Shown here piece by piece: positions 30,024-36,237 of a stretch of 56,306 nucleotides of DNA. The notes beneath the pieces are model-generated. The model did not search any database and had not been told where the DNA came from. It saw only the letters and a program-made list of their open reading frames with translations. Made by a program: the position numbers and the translations under genes. Numbering within the stretch: position 1 is the stretch's first letter; each line of letters starts with the position of its first letter. Source of the stretch: Bacillus sp. EAC (GTDB taxonomy: Bacteria > Bacillota > Bacilli > Bacillales > Bacillaceae_G); the NCBI RefSeq assembly GCF_002156875.1, contig NZ_NCSY01000008.1, positions 87,501 through 143,806 of the forward strand. The letters are read 5' to 3'.

Positions 30024-31613
30024 TTGCAAAAAGCTAAGCAGAAAGCAGCCCTACAAGGGGCTTTATTCATCACTATAGCATCACTATTATCAAAAGTATT
30101 AAGTGCGTTTTATAAAATTCCATATCAAAATATTGCTGGCGACTTAGGTTACTATATTTATCAGCAGGTATATCCGGTTTATGCTATTGCATTAGCTTTT
30201 TCTACCTATGGTTTTCCTTTAGTTCTATCATCTTACGTAGCAGAACGCTTGGCTAAAAAAGATGAGAAGGGTGCCAAGGAGCTGGTATATGCTACATTTT
30301 TGATGCTGTTATTAATCGGTACTGCTTGTTTTATGACGTTATACATAGGAAGTAATAGTATTGCGCATTTTATGCGAGATAGTCATTTAGCAATGCTTAT
30401 TAGAGTAGTAAGTGTTGGCTTTTTATTTGTGCCTATTACATCAGCTTTTCGCGGGTATTATCAGGGATTAGGTGATATGGGACCTACATCAGTAAGCCAA
30501 GTAATAGAGCAATTATTTCGTGTAGTTACTATTCTAGTTTTATCAATTTATTTACTGCAAACAACAGATAATCTTTATATTGTTGGTGCAGGGGCTGTAT
30601 CAGGATCTATTTTAGGAAGTATCGCAGCAATTTTATACTTCTTTTACTGGGTCTCTTTTAAAGGATCTGGTTTAACGATTCCTAAAATTAGCTTAGTAAA
30701 AACATACCGTTCAGAATTAAAGACGATTTTATATCAAGGAATTCTACTTAGTTTAAGTAGCTTAGTACTTGTATTCATTCAATTTATTGATTCGATTTCG
30801 TTTTATCCATTACTAGTACAATATGGTTACCATGTTGAGGGTGCAAAGTTAGTTAAAGGTATCTATGATCGTGGATTTCCTTTAATTCAGCTAGGGGCGG
30901 TCATTGCTTCATCATTCTCACTAGCATTAATTCCATATCTCTCAAGTGAATTAGTAAGAAAAGAGCACAATTCAATAAATAATCGAATTTCTGCGGCAAT
31001 AAGAGTAAGTATCGTTGTAGGAGCTGCGGCAACAATCGGTTTAATTTCCATCATACATCCGACGAACATCATGCTTTATCGAAATGATTTAGGAACTGAT
31101 GTCCTTTCCATTTTATGTATCTCAATCTTTTTTGCTGGTATTTCAATTACAACCTCATCAATTGCACAAGGACTAGGGAAAAGTTTAATTCCGGCCCTAA
31201 ATGTATTTATTGGTGGGTGTGTAAAATTTATAGGAAATGTCATATTAATGGAGCAAATTGGCTCAAAAGGAGCGGCCTATTCAACTGTGTTTGCTTTGAT
31301 TATCGTGACAATCTTGAATTTAGCTTATATTTATAAGTTGTCTAGAGTAACTTTTTTTGGCTTAAAGTTTATTGGAAAACTTCTCGTCGCGTTAGCAATT
31401 ATGTACGCTAGTGTTTATGTATATGAAATTGTATTTGAGAAGTATGCGATGATTATTAATCCTCTTCGTTTACGAATGTTAGTCGAAGCGCTAACGTCAG
31501 CAACAGTAGGAGCAATTGTGTTTGCGATTGTGTTAATAAAAATTAAGTTATTTACGGTAGAAGAGTTAAGCTCATTAGTTAAAAGTAAAAAATTACAAAA
31601 ATGGCTCTCTTAA
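30024..31613 (+). CDS. yabM: YabM, MOP-superfamily flippase-like membrane protein
   Basis: Polytopic membrane protein of 529 residues with about 14 hydrophobic segments, in the SpoVB/MurJ-related polysaccharide transporter group. Such proteins move lipid-linked sugar precursors across the membrane; YabM in B. subtilis is a paralogue of SpoVB and of the lipid II flippase Amj/MurJ function is debated. The start is TTG at 30024 with AAAGGAG upstream; the first residues (QKAKQKAALQGALFITIASLLSKVLSAFYKIPYQNI) give the charged N terminus and first membrane segment typical of the family. The substrate cannot be read from sequence. It is followed by mazG after 19 bases. Confidence 0.88.
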   Translation: MQKAKQKAALQGALFITIASLLSKVLSAFYKIPYQNIAGDLGYYIYQQVYPVYAIALAFSTYGFPLVLSSYVAERLAKKDEKGAKELVYATFLMLLLIGTACFMTLYIGSNSIAHFMRDSHLAMLIRVVSVGFLFVPITSAFRGYYQGLGDMGPTSVSQVIEQLFRVVTILVLSIYLLQTTDNLYIVGAGAVSGSILGSIAAILYFFYWVSFKGSGLTIPKISLVKTYRSELKTILYQGILLSLSSLVLVFIQFIDSISFYPLLVQYGYHVEGAKLVKGIYDRGFPLIQLGAVIASSFSLALIPYLSSELVRKEHNSINNRISAAIRVSIVVGAAATIGLISIIHPTNIMLYRNDLGTDVLSILCISIFFAGISITTSSIAQGLGKSLIPALNVFIGGCVKFIGNVILMEQIGSKGAAYSTVFALIIVTILNLAYIYKLSRVTFFGLKFIGKLLVALAIMYASVYVYEIVFEKYAMIINPLRLRMLVEALTSATVGAIVFAIVLIKIKLFTVEELSSLVKSKKLQKWLS

Positions 31614-31632
31614 ACGAACAGGAGGAGCAAAT

Positions 31633-33087
31633 ATGAACACAATTACAGTCTTAGGTTTAGGTGCAGGTGATATTGAGCAGCTTCCACTTGGAATTTATAA
31701 AGTATTGCAAAAAACTGAAAATCTATTTTTACGAACAAAAGACCATCCTGTTATACAAGAATTACAAAATGAAGGACTGACATACCAATCTTTTGATGCT
31801 GTTTATGAGAAACATGATCGTTTTGAAGATGTATATTCAGAAATCGTTGACCGATTAATTGAAGCCTCAACACACACATCAATTACATATGCAGTACCAG
31901 GGCATCCTTTAGTAGCCGAAAAAACAGTACAACTATTAATTGAACTGGCTAACGAGGGGGAAATTCATTTAGACATTAAAGGTGGACAAAGCTTCTTAGA
32001 CGCTATGTTTACTAGTTTGCAGATTGATCCGATTGAAGGGTTTCAATTTATCGATGCAACTGATTTGGAAAATGAATATATAACTTATAGACAACATCTA
32101 ATTATTTGCCAAGTCTATGATCAAATGACTGCTTCTCATACAAAATTAAAATTGATGGAGCAGCTTCCGGACGATTACGAAGTGTATATTGTTACAGCAG
32201 CGGGTAGTAAGGAAGAAATAATTAGTAAAGTTCCGTTATTTGAGCTTGACCGTGATACGTCTATTAATAATCTAACAAGTGTATATATACCACCTGTTAA
32301 ACATGAAGAGGATTTATATCATCAATTTGAAACGCTTCGTTCTGTTATTGCTACTTTAAGAGGACCAGACGGATGTCCTTGGGATCAGAAGCAAACACAT
32401 GAGTCGTTAAAGAAATACTTATTAGAAGAAGCATATGAACTACTAGAGGCAATTGATGAGGAAGATGATGAACATATCATCGAAGAACTTGGTGATGTAT
32501 TACTTCAGGTGATGCTTCATGCACAAATCGGTGAAGATGATGGATATTTCTCAATACAAGATGTGATTAAAGGATTAGTAAGTAAATTGATTTATCGTCA
32601 TCCACACGTATTTGGAAACGTTCATGTTGAAAATGAAGATGAAGTTGTCCAAAACTGGCAGCAACTAAAAGAAGCTGAAAAAGGAAAAGACGTTGAATCA
32701 ATCCTTTCAGGTATCCCGAAAGAACTTTCTGGATTATTAAAAGCAGAAAAGCTTCAAAGCAGGGCTGCAAAAGTAGGATTTGATTGGACCGAATTAACAC
32801 CAGTAGTTGATAAAATAAAAGAAGAAATAGCTGAAGTTCTTGCAGCTATTGAGTTAAAAGATCAATCAAAAATTGAGGCAGAACTAGGTGATGTTCTTTT
32901 TAGTATTGTTAATCTAGCACGATTTATTGATGTAAATCCTGAGGAAGCAATTTTAAAAACAAATTCGAAATTCACTAAGCGCTTCCAATTTATTGAATCA
33001 AGGCTAGGAGAAATGAATAAGTCATTTTCAGATGTATCTCTCGAGGAAATGGATGAGATATGGAATGAAGCTAAGAAGTTCGACTAA
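31633..33087 (+). CDS. mazG: Tetrapyrrole methylase-MazG fusion protein (YabN)
   Basis: Fusion of 484 residues. The N-terminal 220 residues match the tetrapyrrole (SAM) methylase fold (VLGLGAGDIEQLPLGIY), whose substrate in this family is unknown. The C-terminal half carries two MazG nucleotide pyrophosphohydrolase modules, with the metal-binding E-E-x-x-E at about 265-269 and EELGDVLLQV near 283-292, and a second helix set ending in ELGDVLFSIVNLARF near 417-431. MazG proteins hydrolyse non-canonical NTPs. Start ATG at 31633 with AGGAGGAG upstream. It belongs to the yabM-mazG pair; a palindromic repeat follows. Confidence 0.93.
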   Translation: MNTITVLGLGAGDIEQLPLGIYKVLQKTENLFLRTKDHPVIQELQNEGLTYQSFDAVYEKHDRFEDVYSEIVDRLIEASTHTSITYAVPGHPLVAEKTVQLLIELANEGEIHLDIKGGQSFLDAMFTSLQIDPIEGFQFIDATDLENEYITYRQHLIICQVYDQMTASHTKLKLMEQLPDDYEVYIVTAAGSKEEIISKVPLFELDRDTSINNLTSVYIPPVKHEEDLYHQFETLRSVIATLRGPDGCPWDQKQTHESLKKYLLEEAYELLEAIDEEDDEHIIEELGDVLLQVMLHAQIGEDDGYFSIQDVIKGLVSKLIYRHPHVFGNVHVENEDEVVQNWQQLKEAEKGKDVESILSGIPKELSGLLKAEKLQSRAAKVGFDWTELTPVVDKIKEEIAEVLAAIELKDQSKIEAELGDVLFSIVNLARFIDVNPEEAILKTNSKFTKRFQFIESRLGEMNKSFSDVSLEEMDEIWNEAKKFD

Positions 33088-33167
33088 TTTTTATGAAGGT
33101 TCTTTTCTAAAATGTTGTTGTTTTTTATATAGGCTTTGTTAAATTAAACTTTAATAAAGAAGATGAT

Positions 33168-33288
33168 TGGAACGGAAGGTGCGAGACTACTGTGGGAGTT
33201 GCGGGACAGGTGAGACCCCGCAGGCGCGTATGCGCCGAGGAGGCTAAAGCAGCGCCCCACGAAAAGCGAGCATCCTGGAGTGGAAATC
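33168..33288. repeat. GC-rich Bacillus-type palindromic intergenic repeat
   Basis: A markedly G+C-rich island within A+T-rich flanks. TGCGGG..CCCCGCA pair closely around GACAGGTGAGA, an outer pair CTGTGGG (near 33190) / CCCCAC (near 33255) encloses them, and GCGCGTATGCGC forms a small inner palindrome. I recognise the GACAGGTGAGACCCC core as a widespread intergenic repeat of Bacillaceae. A composite relative lies at 44599-44770. Confidence 0.75.
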
Positions 33289-33342
33289 TAGAAAACTCCA
33301 TGTTAAATAGAGCAATGAAATAAAAAGCGAGGAGTATTTATT

Positions 33343-33612
33343 ATGAGACTTGATAAATTTTTAAAAGTGTCGAGAATTATTAAACGTCGTACACTTGCTA
33401 AAGAGGTAGCGGATCAAGGTAGAATTACAATTAATGGTACAGTTGCGAAAGCATCTACAGAAGTTAAAGTAGGTGACGAATTAAAAATTCGCTTTGGACA
33501 AAAAATTGTTACAGCAAAAGTGAATTTGTTAAAAGAAACCGTTCGTAAAGAAGAAGCAGATGCAATGTTTACGATTGTTGGCGAAGAAAAACTAACAGAT
33601 AGCTTGTTCTAA
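33343..33612 (+). CDS. rqcP: RqcP (YabO), S4-domain ribosome quality control factor
   Basis: Small basic S4-domain RNA-binding protein of 89 residues, Hsp15-like. In B. subtilis RqcP (YabO) works with RqcH on split 50S subunits to add C-terminal alanine tails to stalled peptides. The S4 motif MRLDKFLKVSRIIKRRTLAKE (residues 1-21) and the GRITING element near 36-42 are clear. Start ATG at 33343 with GCGAGGAG upstream. It is 80 bases before yabP. Confidence 0.93.
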   Translation: MRLDKFLKVSRIIKRRTLAKEVADQGRITINGTVAKASTEVKVGDELKIRFGQKIVTAKVNLLKETVRKEEADAMFTIVGEEKLTDSLF

Positions 33613-33692
33613 AAATCTTGTCCCTTCATATACTTGTACAAATAAAACTGTATTATTTTAAAAATTACAGTCTATGTAAATGGAGGGACGAT

Positions 33693-33998
33693 ATGAATAA
33701 TCCATATGAGCTAAATGCGAAGAGTTCAAGCCAAATAGTAGAACAGGATTTAGCGTTAAAAAGTAGAAGATACCTAGAAATAACAGGAGTAAAACAAGTA
33801 GAGAGTTTTGATAGTGAAGAATTCTTATTAGAAACGGCTTTAGGATTTTTGCATATTAAAGGTCATAATTTGCAAATGAAAAACCTCGATGTTGAAAAAG
33901 GTAATGTAGCCATAAAAGGGAAAATTAACGAATTAATCTATATTGATGAATACAATTCGGGGAAAGCTAAAGGAATCTTTAGCAAACTATTTAAATGA
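33693..33998 (+). CDS. yabP: Spore protein YabP
   Basis: Mother-cell sporulation protein of 101 residues, YabP/YqfC family, needed for normal spore formation in B. subtilis under sigma-E. The conserved stretch RRYLEITGVKQVESFDSEEFLLETALGFLHIKG and the NLDVEKG motif are present; the fold is beta-rich. The start is ATG at 33693 with GGAGGG; an in-frame start at 33618 would give an unrelated hydrophobic leader without a binding site. The stop overlaps the yabQ start by four bases. A weak sigma-E-like ATTACAGT is at 33664-33671, without a convincing -35. Confidence 0.92.
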   Translation: MNNPYELNAKSSSQIVEQDLALKSRRYLEITGVKQVESFDSEEFLLETALGFLHIKGHNLQMKNLDVEKGNVAIKGKINELIYIDEYNSGKAKGIFSKLFK

Positions 33999-34606
33999 GC
34001 TTAAATGTTCAGTTTTACTCTATGGTTGCGATGGTTGGTATGGGTGCTTACCTTGGTATGGCGCTAGATACATACCATCGCTTTTTGTATCGAGGTAAAA
34101 GTAATAAATTTATCGTTTTTGGCACAGATATACTATTTTGGATCCTACAGGGATTACTAGTTTTCTATGTTCTATATTTAGTGAATGAAGGCGCATTAAG
34201 ATTTTATTTATTATTAGCTTTACTATGTGGTTATGCTGCGTATAAAAGTTTGCTCCAATCGATTTATAAAAGAATATTAGAATTTATGATACAATTAGTT
34301 ATTAGGATTTATTTGATTACCGTGAAGTTAATAAAAATCTTTATTATCATACCGATTAAATGGCTTATACACGTAATTATTTTAATTCTATTATTTATTT
34401 ATAGTGTCCTTATTCGACTAATCCGTTTACTTTACAACTTCGTCCTATCAATTTTATTGTTTTTCGTCAGAGTATGTTGGTTTTTTGTGCCAAAACGAGT
34501 CAAAAACTTTTTAGCACGTTATAAAGGAGTTTTCGGAAAATTCAAGAATATCTTCCTTACTACTATTAAAAAAGTAAAAGATCTTTTAGATAGGAGGAAG
34601 AAATAG
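33995..34606 (+). CDS. yabQ: Spore cortex biosynthesis protein YabQ
   Basis: Membrane protein of 203 residues required for spore cortex formation in B. subtilis, located around the forespore in the mother cell. About five hydrophobic segments are visible (for example residues 7-25, 44-63, 66-82, 103-125, 128-160), followed by a lysine-rich cytoplasmic tail. The start ATG overlaps the yabP stop (ATGA), and divIC begins at the base after the yabQ stop, so yabP-yabQ-divIC form one tight unit. Confidence 0.92.
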   Translation: MSLNVQFYSMVAMVGMGAYLGMALDTYHRFLYRGKSNKFIVFGTDILFWILQGLLVFYVLYLVNEGALRFYLLLALLCGYAAYKSLLQSIYKRILEFMIQLVIRIYLITVKLIKIFIIIPIKWLIHVIILILLFIYSVLIRLIRLLYNFVLSILLFFVRVCWFFVPKRVKNFLARYKGVFGKFKNIFLTTIKKVKDLLDRRKK

Positions 34607-34984
34607 ATGGAGCATGCTAGAAAATTAGATTTAACTAGCCAAGTTCAACCTAAGCAAAATATTGTTTTAGTTGAGGAACAATTTGTGACTCCGAAGAAAA
34701 GGAGTTTTAAAAAGTTTTTAATGCGTGTTTCATTATTCTTCATTTTTGCGGTTCCCCTTATTGTATTATTACAATCTCAGTTTCAAACTCAACAACATAT
34801 TTATTCATCAAAAATGAATCAATTAAAACAAGTAAAAACAGATTTAGAAAAGACTAAAAGTGAAGTGAAGGATTCAAAACAATTAATTGATCAATTAAGT
34901 AACGATGAGTATATTATTGAAATTGCTCGGAAAAATTTATTTTTTTCAAAAGAAGGAGAAATAATCTTTCCCAATATTAAGTAA
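34607..34984 (+). CDS. divIC: Cell division protein DivIC
   Basis: Bitopic septal protein of 125 residues, FtsB-like, that forms a complex with FtsL and DivIB and controls septal wall synthesis. Parts: basic cytoplasmic N terminus (residues 1-37), one membrane span (about 38-55), an extracytoplasmic coiled coil (about 63-100, with the LKQVKTDLEKTKSEV heptads), and a short C-terminal domain with the conserved DEYIIEIARKNLFFSKEGE. It starts directly after the yabQ stop with AGGAGGAAG inside yabQ as ribosome binding site. Confidence 0.95.
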   Translation: MEHARKLDLTSQVQPKQNIVLVEEQFVTPKKRSFKKFLMRVSLFFIFAVPLIVLLQSQFQTQQHIYSSKMNQLKQVKTDLEKTKSEVKDSKQLIDQLSNDEYIIEIARKNLFFSKEGEIIFPNIK

Positions 34985-34995
34985 TTATCGTTTCA

Positions 34996-35025
34996 TTGAC
35001 ACGTGTTTTTATTATTTTATATAAT
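34996..35025 (+). promoter_or_regulatory. Sigma-A promoter of yabR
   Basis: TTGACA at 34996-35001, 18-base spacer, TATAAT at 35020-35025: both hexamers perfect. It starts 11 bases after the divIC stop and gives yabR its own transcript. Confidence 0.75.
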
Positions 35026-35068
35026 ATAGTAAATCCAGTTAAACAACTTAAGGAGGAGCATTTTTTTT

Positions 35069-35542
35069 ATGTCAATTGAGGTAGGCAGCAAAGTTAGTGG
35101 GAAAGTTACAGGAATTACAAATTTTGGTGCTTTCGTAGAGTTACCAGAGGGAGTAACTGGACTTGTTCACATTAGTGAAGTAGCTGACAACTATGTTAAA
35201 GATATTAACGAACATTTAAAAGTTGGCGATGAAGTTGAAGTAAAAGTAATCAATGTTGAAAAAGACGGTAAAATCGGTCTTTCAATTAAAAAAGCGAAAG
35301 AACGTCCGCCAGTTAAAGAGGGAGAGCGTGAGCAAAGACCTCGCACAAGCAGACCTTCATACGGTGGTGGTAACGGTGGAGGAAACCGTGGCAAAAACCA
35401 AAACCGATCAGATCAACGTCCGGTTAAAGAAACATTTGATCAAAAAATGAGTAAATTTTTAAAAGACAGTGAAGATCGCCTAGCTTCTTTAAAACGTAAC
35501 ACAGAATCTAAGCGCGGTGGTCGTGGAGCTCGTCGAGGTTAA
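35069..35542 (+). CDS. yabR: S1 RNA-binding domain protein YabR
   Basis: Single S1-domain protein of 157 residues, general stress protein 13 type, likely ribosome- or RNA-associated. The S1 domain fills residues 1-75 (VGSKVSGKVTGITNFGAFVE, then GLVHISEV). A disordered Arg/Gly/Asn-rich linker (about 83-120, with YGGGNGGGNRGKNQN) separates it from the conserved tail KMSKFLKDSEDRLASLKRN and a terminal RGGRGARRG. B. subtilis YabR is about 128 residues, so the linker is expanded here. AAGGAGGAG lies 12 bases before the ATG, separated by a run of T. Confidence 0.92.
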   Translation: MSIEVGSKVSGKVTGITNFGAFVELPEGVTGLVHISEVADNYVKDINEHLKVGDEVEVKVINVEKDGKIGLSIKKAKERPPVKEGEREQRPRTSRPSYGGGNGGGNRGKNQNRSDQRPVKETFDQKMSKFLKDSEDRLASLKRNTESKRGGRGARRG

Positions 35543-35580
35543 TTTGCTACCTTGTCAGGACATAAATGATTATATAGAAC

Positions 35581-35609
35581 ACGCACTCATTAGTTGAGTG
35601 CGTTTTTGT
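35581..35609 (+). terminator. yabR terminator
   Basis: Perfect nine-base stem ACGCACTCA (35581-35589) / TGAGTGCGT (35595-35603), five-base loop, T run. Confidence 0.92.
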
Positions 35610-35656
35610 ATGTTTAATATAAGTAAAAATAATCTATTAATCTGTAGAAAAAACTG

Positions 35657-35685
35657 TTGACGTGTAAAATTGCCCATGTTAAGAT
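35657..35685 (+). promoter_or_regulatory. Sigma-A promoter of the tRNA pair
   Basis: TTGACG at 35657-35662, 17-base spacer, TAAGAT at 35680-35685, 23 bases before the tRNA-Met gene. Confidence 0.65.
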
Positions 35686-35708
35686 AAAAATTGTCGTTTG
35701 AAGATAAT

Positions 35709-35785
35709 GGCGGTGTAGCTCAGCTGGCTAGAGCGTACGGTTCATACCCGTGAGGTCGGGGGTTCGACTCCCTCCGCCGCTACCA
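35709..35785 (+). tRNA. tRNA-Met (anticodon CAT)
   Basis: Complete 77-base cloverleaf. The anticodon arm reads TACGG-TTCATAC-CCGTG with CAT as anticodon. The T arm GGGGG-TTCGACT-CCCTC and 3' CCA are encoded. The acceptor stem has six good pairs plus a G1-T72 wobble. A starting G with the Bacillus elongator-type body suggests elongator Met. A lysidine-modified Ile2 tRNA also has CAT, but the sequence agrees with the B. subtilis Met gene found at this same place. Confidence 0.92.
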
Positions 35786-35796
35786 TTCCTTTTGAC

Positions 35797-35868
35797 GGCC
35801 CGTTGGTCAAGCGGTTAAGACACCGCCCTTTCACGGCGGTAACACGGGTTCGAATCCCGTACGGGTCA
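35797..35868 (+). tRNA. tRNA-Glu (anticodon TTC)
   Basis: Complete 72-base cloverleaf to the discriminator A. The acceptor GGCCCGT pairs with ACGGGTC. The anticodon arm CCGCC-CTTTCAC-GGCGG has TTC as anticodon. No CCA is encoded, unlike the preceding tRNA-Met, so the end must be added by nucleotidyltransferase. It lies 11 bases after tRNA-Met and shares its promoter and terminator. Confidence 0.95.
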
Positions 35869-35882
35869 TACTTTTAGAAAAG

Positions 35883-35919
35883 AACGTCTAGTCTCTTAAA
35901 AGAGCTAGACGTTTTTTTG
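35883..35919 (+). terminator. tRNA operon terminator
   Basis: Stem AACGTCTAG (35883-35891) / CTAGACGTT (35905-35913), with inner CTCT / AGAG pairing and a run of seven T. Confidence 0.9.
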
Positions 35920-36170
35920 TCGTCCATTTCTATTTTTTATTTCATACAATTTCAACAATATACATTAACGGAATATTAAACTTCATTTTAGAACGATCTG
36001 ATCTCATTAGTTTTCAGTTTATTCAGATTTTTTATAGACATATTATTTATAAAATGCGTTGGTTTTACTTGATTAGAGCAATTCTGATGATGGTATTACT
36101 CATATTTTGTAAAACAGTTGTAGCTTAAAGATTATATCGTCGAAGAAATCTTTGATTTTACTATGTCATT
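35920..36170. other. spoIIE upstream region
   Basis: No gene seen. It holds CGTCGAA at 36138-36144, one base off the Spo0A box TGTCGAA, 27 bases before the spoIIE -35. The rest is A+T rich. Confidence 0.45.
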
Positions 36171-36203
36171 TTGACATTTTATTGCAATGGGACAAGTTAA
36201 AAT
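36171..36203 (+). promoter_or_regulatory. spoIIE promoter, sigma-A hexamers 21 bases apart
   Basis: TTGACA at 36171-36176 and TAAAAT at 36198-36203 with a 21-base spacer, longer than normal for sigma-A. Over-long spacing is a known trait of the Spo0A-activated, sigma-A-dependent spoIIE promoter in B. subtilis. TTTGACA at 36170-36176 also matches a reversed Spo0A box (TTCGACA) at six of seven, so Spo0A may sit over the -35. Confidence 0.65.
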
Positions 36204-36237
36204 ATGGACAATAAAACAATTCGGATGGGGTGGAAAA

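Noticed and set aside
33643-33671. Sigma-E promoter before yabP
   Set aside because: ATTACAGT resembles the -10 but no acceptable -35 is found at 14-15 bases.
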